Source of the DNA: Neocallimastix lanati (nom. inval.)
Taxonomy: Eukaryota; Neocallimastigomycota; Neocallimastigomycetes; Neocallimastigales; Neocallimastigaceae
Direction: 5' to 3'
DNA: 64,000 nucleotides
NCBI GenBank assembly: GCA_016946835.1
Contig: JACVTC010000095.1
Span: 460,001 to 524,000, forward strand
Below the pieces are notes generated by a model. The model worked only from the letters and a program-made list of their open reading frames with translations. It was not told the DNA's origin and made no database searches. Every line of letters begins with the position of its first letter. Position 1 is the first letter of the stretch. A program made the position numbers and the translations under genes. Shown piece after piece: positions 12,260 through 24,081 of the stretch.

Positions 12260-13711
12260 GATAATTTTTTAAAAAAAATTTATATATATATATATATACA
12301 AATTAATTTTTAACATTAATAGAATAAAATTCATTAAAGAAATTTTAACATTTTTATTGCTTTTTTTTTTTTATTATATATTTATATTTATATTGTTAAT
12401 ATTATAATATAATGTGTCATAAATTATTATTATATTCTTCTCTCTTTTTCATATATTTAAATTATTAATAATATGTTAATGCTATATATTATGAAATAAT
12501 TCATCATAAATTATCATTATATAATATATATATATGTTTAATACATATTTATATATTTCCTACTGTTAATTTTTATATATATATATATTTATCTTGTAAT
12601 TAGTAAACTAAAAAATGATGAATCCTTATCCAACTATAGTCTGGAGTCCATAGATAATTATAATAGTGCACTGAATTATCGTGTAAACAATGATAGTTCT
12701 AGTGAATCCTATATCGCTATTGATTCTGCTAACTCTTCTACCACCGATTTAATAGAAAATATTCCCACTGAATTACCAATAGTGGCGCCACACTTACAGG
12801 AGGAAAGTGAAAATTTATCGGTTTCTGAAACTTTTCGACTTAGTGCTATTTTTAGTTTCATTTGGTTCCTCTCCAATTATTTCCAAAATGCTTCTCTTAG
12901 TTTGACAAATGTTTCAAGTTCAACTATTTTGGTATTGTGTTCTTATATACACATTTCTATAAATATGTGCATTCATGAAATTTATTTTTATTTTATTTTT
13001 ATAATTTTTTTTTTTTTATAAAGGATCTTTATGTTGAATAAATATATTAAATGATATTGTGGTTCATTCATTCCCATAAATTATTTTTTATTTAATTGTT
13101 TGATATTATTATCACTAATAATATTATTTTTTTTTAATATTTATAATAATGTATGTATATATAAATGTATATATATTTTTTTGTTATATTATATTTTATT
13201 ATTATTATTATTATATTATAAATTAATATATATATATATTGTATATAGAGTTCAACTTCAGGTAACATTTTTCATTGTTAAATAATATTAACTTTTTTTT
13301 TTTTTTTTTAATTTCATTTTCTTTTTAATAGTATTAATATAAATATATTTTTTTTAATATATATATATTTATATCTTATAAATATAAATATCAAAATTAA
13401 CAATTAATTAATTAATTATTATATATATATATTTATTATTATTATCATTTTATTTTATTTTAATTTTTTTATTTAACTTTTTTTTTTTTTTTTTTTTTTA
13501 GGTCTTTTTACCTTACTTTTTGGTGTGTTGGCCAGAACGGAAAGTTTTAATTATATTAAATTTGCTGGTGTATTAATTAGTTTATTTGGCGTAATTTTTG
13601 TGAGTAAGGCGGATCATGGTGCCACAGATGATATTGGCAATTCACCTATTTTAGGTAAAAAACAAAACCACAAGGAAATTTTTTTTTTTTTTTATTTATT
13701 TATGTTTTATT

Positions 13712-13765
<54 letters not shown>

Positions 13766-13805
13766 TAAAATATTAGATTCAAGTTAGAAATAGAAACAAA
13801 TATTA

Positions 13806-13838
<33 letters not shown>

Positions 13839-13888
13839 TAAAATATTAAATTTAAGTTAGAAATAGATATAAATATTAGTTATTATTA

Positions 13889-13930
<42 letters not shown>

Positions 13931-14738
13931 ATTATTGTGTTATGTTTTAACCCCCAAAAAAATCTAATTATATAAATATATATATTTATATTATATTATA
14001 TTAGGTGATATTCTTAGTTTATGTGGTAGTATTCTTTATGGTTTATATACTGTACTTTTAAAAAAGAAGATACCCAATGAAGATAAAGTGGATACCATGC
14101 TATTTTTTGGATTTGTGGGATTAATTAATACCTTTTTCTTACTTCCTCTCTTTCCCTTTTTCCATTTTACAGGAATTGAAAGTTTTGATTTTTCGGATTT
14201 TGATTCGAATATTTGGAAAATTTTATTGGTGAATGCCTTCATTGGATCATTTATGTAAGTAATAAATTTTAAAAATTAATGAAATGAAGCGATATATACA
14301 TAATTTTTTATTTTTTATTTTTTATTTTTTATTTTTATTTTATATATTCTATATATATATATATATTAAAATAAAAAATTAACCTTTTTTTTTTTTTTTA
14401 TAATAATAATTATTTATTTTATTATTTTTATAATTTTTTTTTTCCTTTAAAATATTATATATATATATATTATTATTATTATTATTATATTATATATATA
14501 TTATAGATCGGATTGCCTTTGGCTTTATGCAGTATTATTAACAAGTGCAGTTATTGTCACCGTGGGAATCAGTTTAACTATTCCTTTTGCTTTAATAGGT
14601 GATATTTTCTTTAAGGGAGCCGATGCCAATATCAGTCATTTTATTGGGGCTGCCCTTGTCATTTTGGGTTTCCTCTGTGTTAACCTGGAGAAACAGATTC
14701 AAAAATTATTTTTTTTAAGTCATTCTAATTCTTCATAG
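11748..14738 (+). CDS. SLC35F5-like drug/metabolite transporter; joins 11748..11837, 12087..12214, 12604..12931, 13249..13261, 13502..13654, 14005..14254, 14507..14738
   Basis: Seven exons give about 397 residues with consistent splice phases. Exon 1 encodes FLGLFFIFLIVIIWVSSSF, the family's first membrane helix. Exon 2 carries the INKPFFITYFN segment. Exon 3 has a Ser/Asn-rich loop and then SFIWFLSNYFQNASLSLTNV. Across exons 3, 4 and 5 the signature STILSSTSGLFTLLFGVL is assembled, and exons 6 and 7 add GSILYGLYTVLLKKKI, FFGFVGLINTFFLL, SDCLWLYAVLLTSAVIVTVG and LTIPFALIGDIFF. These match the EamA/SLC35F5 family of about ten-helix membrane proteins, whose yeast relative is YML018C (vacuolar membrane, substrate uncertain). 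Exon 4 is only 13 nt (AGTTCAACTTCAG); skipping it shifts the frame. Every acceptor is preceded by T/TA-rich sequence. A degraded copy of the last exon lies at 22015-22118. Confidence 0.9.
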
Positions 14739-15017
14739 GAAAAAAAAAAAAAAAAAAATAAAAAAAAAAAAAAATAAAAAATTAAAATAATAATAATAAG
14801 AAAAAAAAAAAACCTTTTATTATATATCCTATTTATTTTCTTTTTTAAAAAAACAAAAAATAAAATAAAATAATAAAAATACTTGTTATTATATATCCTA
14901 TTTATCTTCTTTTTAAATTACTTAAATTCTATTTATTATAAATAAATAAGTAAATAAATAAATAAATAAAATAATAAAATAATAAATAAATAAATAAATA
15001 ATAAAATTATAATAAAT

Positions 15018-15053
<36 letters not shown>

Positions 15054-15102
15054 TAATAATAATAATTGATAAAATCCTTTATCAATAATTATAATAGTTT
15101 TA

Positions 15103-15190
<88 letters not shown>

Positions 15191-15250
15191 GTAATAATAA
15201 TAATAATATAAAAAAAAAAAAGAAAATTAAATAATATTAATATTAATATA
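14739..15250. other. AT-rich spacer with A and T homopolymers
   Basis: Holds the 3' flank of the transporter gene (two similar TTATTATATATCCTATTTAT segments at about 14817 and 14884), TAAA runs near 14950-15005, a poly-T at 15020-15050 and the trinucleotide array described separately. No gene seen. Confidence 0.5.
15101..15208. repeat. (AAT)n trinucleotide microsatellite
   Basis: About 35 nearly perfect AAT units. On the minus strand it is read as a poly-isoleucine open frame, which is not a gene. Confidence 0.95.
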
Positions 15251-15266
15251 ATTTTGAATATATATA

Positions 15267-15410
15267 TGTAATGATGTCTTTGAAAGGGGGTATTCCTATC
15301 AGCATTTCTCTTGGTATAAGGGAAATGATAGGTTCCTATAATAGAATATATTAAAAATAGATTAAAAACAAAACAAAACAAAAACAAAAAAAAAAAATTA
15401 ATGTACAATT
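15267..15410 (+). other. Unexplained normal-complexity island with hairpin upstream of the LINE ORF
   Basis: About 75 bp of normal base composition between simple repeats. CCTATCA..ATTTC near 15294 and GGAAATGATAGG near 15320 form an imperfect hairpin with a 2-base bulge. Read on the plus strand, two frames are open and protein-like for about 20 residues (for example GGIPISISLGIREMIGS). It could be the 5' untranslated or ORF1 remnant of the LINE that starts at 15495, or an upstream exon of it. Function not determined. Confidence 0.35.
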
Positions 15411-15418
15411 TCTCTGGG

Positions 15419-15460
<42 letters not shown>

Positions 15461-15494
15461 TCTTCTTTTATTTTATTTTTTAGGCTTTCTTGAA

Positions 15495-17181
15495 ATGGAT
15501 AATACTTCGTCATATTCAGCAACTATACCTGTTTTGCGACGTGGTCTTCGAAGATACGATATTCAGAATAAAGATTTCATTCTTATCTTTATTCATGATC
15601 TTCAATCATGGTCTGTTAGTAAACTTTGGGAATTTCTTAGTAAACGTATTTCCAATTGCAATGAAATAGTTCATGGAATTATAAAAACACACACACCTAA
15701 TATGGAAAATTACTTCATTTTAAGGATAAACTATGATAAACCCTCTTATTTCCTAAATATTTTATTTCTTCTTACCCATTGCCTTCCAATCAATAAAATT
15801 AATTGGATCCAAACCGACAAAATCAGAACTTTCAGTGAAGTTAAGAAATTTAACAACAAATTTTCTTCTTTTGAAACTAAATCAATGGCTAAAGATTTTC
15901 TTTATAGTAATATTTATTCACCGTCTACTCAGTTCTTTAATCTTTGTGTCAGTTGGAACATTAATGGATGGAATGATGAAAAACGTGATGGTATTAGATA
16001 CTTTAATGAAATTTTTAAACCCATCTGTATTTGCTTGCAAGAGGTCGGTAATAGCCAATACCTTAATGTACATTGTCACTATAATACAATTTTACGTAAA
16101 GCTGATCCAAATATACCCGGTATGTGAGGTCTTAGTATAAGTGTACATCGTTCATGTTCATTTTCTCCTGATCCCTTTGAATATAAATATATCATTTCTG
16201 TCAACATTACTTCTTTTTGGGGAATTAAATGCACTATTGGTAATATTTATGTTCCTACGGTCACTCATAAGGAAGTAAGAAAGAATGCCTTTTCAGAAAT
16301 TACTAATTGGATAAAGAAACATACTAATACACCTTCTATTCTTGTAGGTGACTTTAATATGTCTAAATCCCAATTAGATAGTTTACTTAATAAATCATCT
16401 TATCAGTGGTTCACTAAAAACTTATCAGGTCTCGATTTCACATGGGCTCGGGATGGTAGATCGTCTTGTATTGATCATGTTTTATTTAATTGTAAAATGA
16501 AGGAATACATTAATAAGGTATCTGTTTGTAGTACATTTAATGATATATCTGACCACTTCCCTCTTATCCTTTCCTGTAAGAAAGATGACTCAGAAGGTTT
16601 TCGTGCTCCTATTCCTTCTAGAAGATTCAAGTGGTCCCAACGCATGTGTAATGAAAAGCATAATGAAATATTCTCAAGTAACAACTTCTCAATTCTTCTT
16701 AATGAATTTGATGATAATAAAGAATTAAGTTCTAATGAAATGGTCAATAAATTTATAGAAACAGCTAATAAAGTTGGTGATAAAGTTCATGATAGAGTTC
16801 TTTGTGATCTTAAAGGATCAGCTTTCCACTGCCCTTATTATATCAAGAAACTTTCTCATGAAAAGCATGTTGCATTTAATGAAATCAAAAATTTTTCTTT
16901 AGGTTCTAATCTTAAAAACCTTGATGAATTTTTAAATTTGCTTCGTGAGTATAAAAATATATGTGGTAAAGTTAGGTCAATTAAGTTTTCTATTAAATCA
17001 AAACAATTTCATCAGTCAATAGAATCTGCATGTAATGATTTTCGTAATAAAAATGCTAGGAGTGTTTGGTTAAAATTAAAGAAGCTATCTCGCCCTATGT
17101 ACTCTAATTCTATTTCGTCAAGTGTTTTAAAGGACAAGCAGGGTAACTTTTTATATTCAAGAAATAAATTTATGTTATATA

Positions 17182-17214
<33 letters not shown>

Positions 17215-17252
17215 ATTTATTAATAAAAATAAGTAAGTTTTTATTAAAGTAA
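15495..17252 (+). mobile_element. LINE (non-LTR retrotransposon) fragment: N-terminal region plus endonuclease domain, one in-frame stop
   Basis: A single reading frame runs from ATG 15495 to 17252, broken only by a TGA at 16125-16127. From about residue 150 it has the endonuclease/exonuclease/phosphatase fold used by LINEs to nick target DNA: SWNINGW, then ICLQEVG (catalytic Glu), GDFN, SCIDHVLF and SDHFPL (terminal catalytic His). The first 150 residues resemble no catalytic domain and may be an RNA-binding segment fused ahead of the nuclease. After the nuclease about 200 basic residues follow, as before a reverse transcriptase, but the frame dissolves into a TA repeat near 17180 and no RT follows. 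The ATG is preceded by a long T run and TTTTTTAG, resembling a 3' splice site, with the frame open back through it. Non-functional because of the stop and the missing RT. Confidence 0.85.
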
Positions 17253-18868
17253 AAATTATTATAATCATTTACTTGTGTTTATAAAAGAAGATACTATTAA
17301 CAATTGCTATGATAAAGTTTATTTTATTATTCATGGCCTGCATATTTATTACACTAAATAAAATTTATAAATTTTGTCTTAATAAAAAAATATTTAATAT
17401 TTTCATTCATTAATTTTTTTTATTATATATTTAAATTTTTTAAAAAATATTATTTATTTTTATTTTTTTTTTATTTTATTGTTTTATTTTATTTTTTTAT
17501 TTTTACTTTTTTTTTTATTTTATTATTTTTTTATTCCAATAATAAAATGTATTTTATTTTTATTAGTATTGAATTAAAAAGTTCTAGAACTTCATCGAAT
17601 ATAATTCAATAATTTTTCCCTTCTAAATATTAGTCAAAATGTATTTAATTATATTTAATTATATTTAATTGTATTTATAATTGATGAGGAAGTGCGGTTT
17701 GTGGTTTATTTTTATAATAAGACGGCGTTTTTATTATTATTATTATTATTATTAATTTTTTTAAATAGTAATTTTAAATCTTTTAAATTCATTTCATGTC
17801 ATTTTGTATCACCTTAATCATTTAATAAAGGTGAACACAGAAAATTCGCAAAAAAAAAAAAATTTTTTTTTTTTTTTGGATTCTCCACTTCTCACTTTAT
17901 AAAAAAAAAATGTTTTATTATTTCCTATTCATAGCTTATATTATATATCAATAATTTCAAAAAAAATATTTTCAAAATCATTTTAATTATAATTAAATTT
18001 AAATATATTAGAATTTCACTTCATTTCTATTGAAAAATAATATTACTTTTTATTATATTTTATGATTTTTATCCTTCATTTTTGTTAATTTTTATATTTT
18101 TTTCATTTTTTATTTTATTTTATTTTATTTTTTGTCTTTTTATAAATATCAAAGTTATTTTAATTTTTCATTTCCTTTCCTTTCTTTTTTTTTTTTATTG
18201 CCAATTTTCACTTAATTTAAAACATAAATAATTACAAGATTTTTATTAATTGAACAAAATTTTTTTTATAAATTAAACTTTCATAAAAGAAAAAAAAACA
18301 AAAACAAAAATTTATATATTTAATCGATTTTTGTGTTTAATTTATTGATTTAACACTAAAAAATTTATAAAAACTTTATCAAATAAAAAAAAAAAAAAAA
18401 AAAAAGAAAAAAAGAAAAATAAAAGAAATTAATAATTTAATTAATTAATTAATTATTTTTATTTAATTATTTATTTAATTAATTATTTAATTAATTATTT
18501 AATTAATTATTTAATTATTTATTTAATTTAATCTCTTTTTTTTTATAAACTATTTTTTATAAATTTTGTTTTTGCCTTATTCAGTCAAAATAGAGAAACT
18601 AATAAATTAAAATTTTTTTTTTTTACTTTAAAATTTAAATAATATATTAAAAAAAAAAAAAGTATATAAAAAGTAAAAAATCATTTAAATAATTTTTTTA
18701 AAAAACTAAAAAACATACGAAAACAAAAAAAAAAAAATATAATATAAAAATAAATTTAACTAATATTTTAAAAAAAGTTAATATAAAAGAATAAAAAAAA
18801 ATATTTTGATAATACATTTTATATATAAAATAATAATAATAAATTAAATAAATATAAAAGAAAAAAAA
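17253..18868. other. AT-rich DNA between LINE fragment and LOR gene
   Basis: 17253-17350 may hold a few more eroded LINE codons. 17685-17725 is a short GC-richer patch (GGAAGTGCGG, AAGACGGCG) of unknown meaning. 18430-18520 is a TTAATTAA/TTTAATTA palindromic microsatellite. The A-rich 18600-18868 presumably contains promoter and leader of the gene at 18869. No other gene seen. Confidence 0.5.
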
Positions 18869-19492
18869 ATGCTTAGCACTGTTTCTTCTTCTGAACTTAG
18901 TAATGTATCTCTTGACCATGATGTTAAAATAAATGATTCAGAATACATCACCAAAGAGAAAACCTTCATTAATTTAAAATCTACTGTTGATGTCAACTCA
19001 GAATACGTTGTCTGTGATGAAAATAACAATGATTTATTTTATTGTACCAAGGAAAACATAATTAAAGATAGCAATGGTAATCATTTACTCAATTTTAAAA
19101 TTAAAGAAAATTTTATTTTGAAAAATAATACAACTTTACTTATTTATACTGGAGGTGAAAACGGTAAAGAAGAAAAAATTGAATTTATTGGAAGATATTT
19201 TTCAAAAACTTTAAAATATTATATTGAATATAATAATCAAAATGGAAAAAAAGAAGTATTAGATGTTATTTATGATGACTCTAAAAATTTAATTATATAT
19301 TATGGAAAAAAGAAAGAAGGAGGAATTCCAATTTGTAAAATCCAAAAAAAAAATACGTTTAAAAATGCTTGTAAAATTGATATAGCTAAAGGTGTAGATA
19401 AATTATTTTTAACTGTCATTATACTTTGTATATTCAATTTAAAACAATCAACCAATGAACTCGGCTTTTTAAGTGCACTTCTTTTTGTTTAA
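18869..19492 (+). CDS. LURP-one-related (LOR/Tubby-like fold) protein
   Basis: Intronless 207-residue protein with a clean A-rich leader (AAAAAAAAATG). From about residue 45 it reads as a LOR domain: YVVCDENNNDLFYCTKE (first strands), DSNGNHLLNFKIKE, a loop, IEFIGRYFSKTLKYYIEY, then IPICKIQKK and ACKIDIAKGVDKLFLTVIIL. The last segment corresponds to the family's Y.V.VA.GVD..L...L end, which packs the central helix of the twelve-stranded barrel shared with Tubby and phospholipid scramblases. LOR proteins in plants are linked to defence and membrane or lipid binding; the role in fungi is unknown. The final 20 residues (NLKQSTNELGFLSALLFV) fall outside the core. The gene sits between LINE fragments but has ordinary codon use and no breaks, so it looks like a live host gene. 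Confidence 0.75.
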   Translation: MLSTVSSSELSNVSLDHDVKINDSEYITKEKTFINLKSTVDVNSEYVVCDENNNDLFYCTKENIIKDSNGNHLLNFKIKENFILKNNTTLLIYTGGENGKEEKIEFIGRYFSKTLKYYIEYNNQNGKKEVLDVIYDDSKNLIIYYGKKKEGGIPICKIQKKNTFKNACKIDIAKGVDKLFLTVIILCIFNLKQSTNELGFLSALLFV

Positions 19493-20739
19493 AAAGTTTT
19501 ATTATTTTATATATATATATATATATCACAATTATTTTACCAAAAAAAAAAAAAAAAAAAATAATATATATATATATATATAATGTTAAATATCAAATAT
19601 TTTGAATAATATGACAAAAATTTAAATAGTTTTTATGTTATAAGAATATTATAATAATTCATTAATAACTATGTCTTATTATTTTCATTTTAGCAAAAAA
19701 AAAAAAAAAAAAAGTATTTTATATATTTATTATTTGTATCATCAAATCAATGAATTTTTAATATATAAATAATAAATATAGTGTATTAAAATAAAATAAA
19801 ATAAAATAAATAGTAGAATATGAATATAATTAAGTACAGATTGAATAAAATAAAATAAAATAAAATAAAATAAAATAAAATAAAATAAAATAAAATAAAT
19901 AATTGAATATGAATATAATTAAAGTATAAAATAAAATAAAATAAAATAAAATTATATGAAATAAAATAAAATAATATGAAATAAAATAAAATAATATGAA
20001 ATAAAATAAGATATTTTAAAATATTTAATTGTAAAATAAGAAATTAATTTTAAATAGTAATACATTATTAAAAAAAAAAAAAATACATTTCTTTTTATGT
20101 TTGATAATATATATATATATATATTAAAACTTGAAAAAAATTATTGTTAATATCATTGAAATATATAATATATTTTATCTTTTTTTTTTTATTTTTGTTT
20201 TTATTTTTATTTTTATAAAAATATTTAATATCATATTTATCAATGATACAAAAGAAAAAGTATTTAAATATTATTTATTTCATTACTAATTATTTTTAAA
20301 GTATTGATAATCTTTTTTTTTTTTTTTTCCCACTATAAAACAACATTTATACTAATGATATTAATAATATTTTAGTTCATTTATTCGTTACCAATTATTT
20401 CATTTGGACTAATATAAAAGTATTTATATTAGTCCAAATTATTTTTATATATATTGTATATACACTTTTGGATTTTATATATATTAGATTATATTGTGAA
20501 TAAATTAATAAAATTTATATTTTTATTTTAGTTTATTTTTTTTTTATTGAGCGCTTTTTTTCTTTGTTCGTATGTTTAATGTTTTATTTTTTATTAATAA
20601 AAAAATATAATATTGATAATAATAATATATATACATATATATAATGTTAAAATAAAATATAGATCACTAATATTATCAAATATTTACTATATTCAGAATA
20701 TAATTCATATAATTATATATTAAAAAAAAAAAAAGGATT
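19493..20739. other. AT-rich DNA downstream of LOR gene
   Basis: Contains A/T homopolymers, TA runs and the reverse-oriented TTTTA composite repeat (separate entry). At about 20400-20440 TTTGGACTAATATAAA and TTTATATTAGTCCAAA form a near-perfect inverted repeat (hairpin with a small loop), the only structured element seen here. No gene. Confidence 0.5.
19790..20030 (-). repeat. TTTTA composite repeat, reverse orientation
   Basis: (AAAAT)n runs with two spacers that are the reverse complement of the one at 9.9-10.1 kb (AGTAGAATATGAATATAATT followed by AAGTACAGATTGAATAAAAT). A related ATATG-spaced AAAAT series continues to about 20030. Confidence 0.9.
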
Positions 20740-21720
<981 letters not shown>

Positions 21721-21726
21721 TTATTA

Positions 21727-21777
<51 letters not shown>

Positions 21778-22014
21778 GTAGAAATGATCTCTATTCATAT
21801 TGTAATACCATAAGACATTTAAAAATTTTCTCTTTATTTTCATTATATTAAATAATCTTTATTTTTTTTTTTTTTTTTATTTTTTTTTTTATTATTTTTT
21901 AATAATTAATAAATAAAACAATGGAAATGTATTCTCTTCTTGTCTAAAAAAAAAAAAAAAAAAAAAAAAAAATGGACGACGAAATAAATATTTCAAATTA
22001 AATTACACGAAATG

Positions 22015-22116
22015 CATCACAATCATTTTTCTTTAAGGGTGCTGACTCCAATCTCGGTCATTTTAATGAAACCGTCCTTGTCATTTTGGTGTATCTCTGT
22101 GTTAAATTGATTCAAA

Positions 22117-22118
<2 letters not shown>
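22015..22118 (+). pseudogene. Duplicated fragment of the SLC35F-like last exon
   Basis: TTTCTTTAAGGG, then GACTCCAAT, GGTCATTTTA, CCTTGTCATTTTGG and CTCTGTGTTAA appear in the same order and spacing as in the last exon of the transporter at 14608-14695. There are scattered substitutions and the copy lacks the segment before the final ATTCAAAAA. Roughly three quarters of positions match by eye. It is too short to encode anything and lies right after the RT relic, in the same orientation as the parent gene. It derives either from this transporter (segmental duplication about 7.4 kb apart) or from a lost paralogue. Confidence 0.75.
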
Positions 22119-22157
<39 letters not shown>

Positions 22158-22256
22158 ACTTATATTTCTGAATCCATTTGACTCATATAGATCCAAATAA
22201 CCCTTTAATGATATATACGAAGATTATTATTATTACTTGCCTTAGTATTTTACTCA

Positions 22257-22386
22257 CTATTCAAATGGTACCATTTTATTACCATCAGGATACCATTCAT
22301 AGAAAATAGGGACATAACTTACACTAGGAGATAATAATGTGGTGGCAGTTTTTTGGCTCACTTCAACACTACGTTTCCTTAGACCT
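22257..22386 (-). pseudogene. Unidentified minus-strand protein relic or last exon
   Basis: On the minus strand a frame of about 42 codons with ordinary composition ends at TAG 22257-22259; part of it reads LLSPSVSYVPIFYEWYPDGN. Surrounding DNA is much more AT-rich, so this is likely the C-terminal exon or relic of a gene. No upstream exon could be joined with confidence and the family is not recognised. It lies tail-to-tail with the transporter fragment at 22015. Confidence 0.4.
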
Positions 22387-22510
22387 CACAATACACTCTC
22401 TATATCTTTTATACTATAGCACTATAGCAGGATATAAAACTACTTAACAAATATATTAATTTTACTTTTTATAAGGATTTTTATTTTATTTTATTTTATT
22501 TTTTTTTAAA

Positions 22511-22550
<40 letters not shown>

Positions 22551-22554
22551 TTTT

Positions 22555-22624
22555 TTAAACAATGTTTATTTATTTATAAAATACTACAGTTTACAACTAT
22601 AAATAAACTAGCCACCTTTTTACG

Positions 22625-22674
<50 letters not shown>

Positions 22675-22885
22675 AAAAAGTACTTTAAAATTATTATGAA
22701 TAATAACACAACAAATTATCAACTAACACAATTTTTTTTTTTTAACAATGTTTATTTATAAATTACTACAGTTCACAACCATAAATAAACCAGCCACCTT
22801 GTTACGCTTTTTTTTTTTAATAAAAAAGTACTTTAAAATTATTATGAACAACACAACAAATTATCAACAAACACAATTTTAAGGC
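22555..22885. repeat. Tandem duplication, about 140-185 bp unit
   Basis: AACAATGTTTATTTAT, CTACAGTT.ACAAC, ATAAATAAAC.AGCCACCTT, TTACGCTTTTT, then AAAAAAGTACTTTAAAATTA, ATGAA and AACACAACAAATTATCAAC appear twice in order (from about 22558 and 22743). The first copy is longer because of a poly-T of about 50. The unit has no coding potential and its meaning is unknown. Confidence 0.85.
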
Positions 22886-23252
22886 GCTATTCATTTTTAA
22901 TATATATATATTTTTAATAAATAATTATTATTTTTATTTTTTTTTTATTTTTATTTTGTTGTATGTTATTTGCATAAAAAAAAATAAAAATATATATATA
23001 TAAATAGTTTATTTAAATTACTTATTTAAATTTCCTATTTATAAATATATTTTTTACTAGCTTTTGCTTTTTTCTTTTTCCCTTAGTGAAATATATACAT
23101 AGATTTTATCAATGTATTTATCTTTCTATTCACAATTTTATTTTTCATTATTATTAAAACTATTTTAGTTTTAATAATCATTTACTATTATTTATTTTTT
23201 TCTTTTAATTTTTACTTTGTTCTATGGTATAAGATAAAGGATGAACTTATAT
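22886..23252. other. AT-rich 3' flank of the SERF-like gene
   Basis: TA- and T-rich sequence without a gene; presumably holds the 3' untranslated region of the minus-strand gene that ends at 23253. Confidence 0.5.
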
Positions 23253-24081
23253 CTACTTTCCAGCAGCTGCTTTTTTAGCAGCAGCAGCAGCTTGTTTTTG
23301 ACGCATAATTTCAGCATCACTAATAGAATATATATTTTTTTTATTTAATTATTTTTTTTTTGATATGTGTAGAAGTACCCAAAAGAACATTGATTATTAT
23401 TAAATTTTATTTTATAATAATATTATAATAGTTATAATAAATGTTTTTAAAATAAATATATATATAAATTATAAATAATATAAAGAAAAAATGTTTTTAT
23501 TAGTATTTTTATTTCAAAATATATTATTTTTTTTTATTTTCTTTTTACATTGATGTAAAAAAAAAAAAAAAAAAAAAAAAAAATTATTATTTTTTTATTA
23601 ATAAAAACTTACTTTTCCTTTCTTTGAAGATTGGACATACCACTGTTCTTATTGTTCTTCTTTTGTTGTTGTTGTTTCTTTAAGTTCTTTTCTCTAGCCT
23701 TTTCTCTTTGGTTACCACCTATAATATTTTATTTGTTTATTTTATTTTATTTTTTTTTTTTTTTTCGATATAAAAATATAATTATTATATTAATAAAATA
23801 CTCATTTAATTAATAATAAAAAAAAGTTTTTATTTCATTTTAATTTTTTAATTGATGAAACTGATTAATATATATATTAATTATTTATTAGTTCATCTAA
23901 ATTTTTTTAAAAAAAAAAAAGGGTGGTAAAGATATACGAATAAAAAATTATTATAACTAATAATTATTACATTAAATTATTAATTATATTTTAAAATTAA
24001 ACACTTTTAAAATTTCTTTATTAATAATTATACCACATTTAATATTTAGCTTTAATTATTCTTTTAATACTTACGAGTCAT
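23253..24081 (-). CDS. SERF/4F5-family small basic protein; joins 24075..24081, 23613..23718, 23253..23319
   Basis: Three exons give about 59 residues. The product starts MTRGNQREKAREKNLKKQ, the near-invariant SERF opening, continues with a K/Q/N-rich stretch, and ends NDAEIMRQKQAAAAAKKAAA with a final GK. This matches the 4F5 family of small, disordered, highly charged proteins (SERF/MOAG-4) that bind nucleic acid and nucleolar components and promote amyloid formation in animals; the molecular role in fungi is open. The first coding exon is only 7 nt (ATGACTC), with donor GTAAGTA. Exon 2 ends at a GTAAGT donor. The short exon and tiny product would be missed by most gene finders. Splice phases agree throughout and the family start is restored exactly by splicing. 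Confidence 0.88.

Noticed and set aside
16475-16747. 90-codon minus-strand frame and other frames within the LINE
   Set aside because: Antisense or shifted shadows of the endonuclease frame, which alone carries the catalytic motifs.
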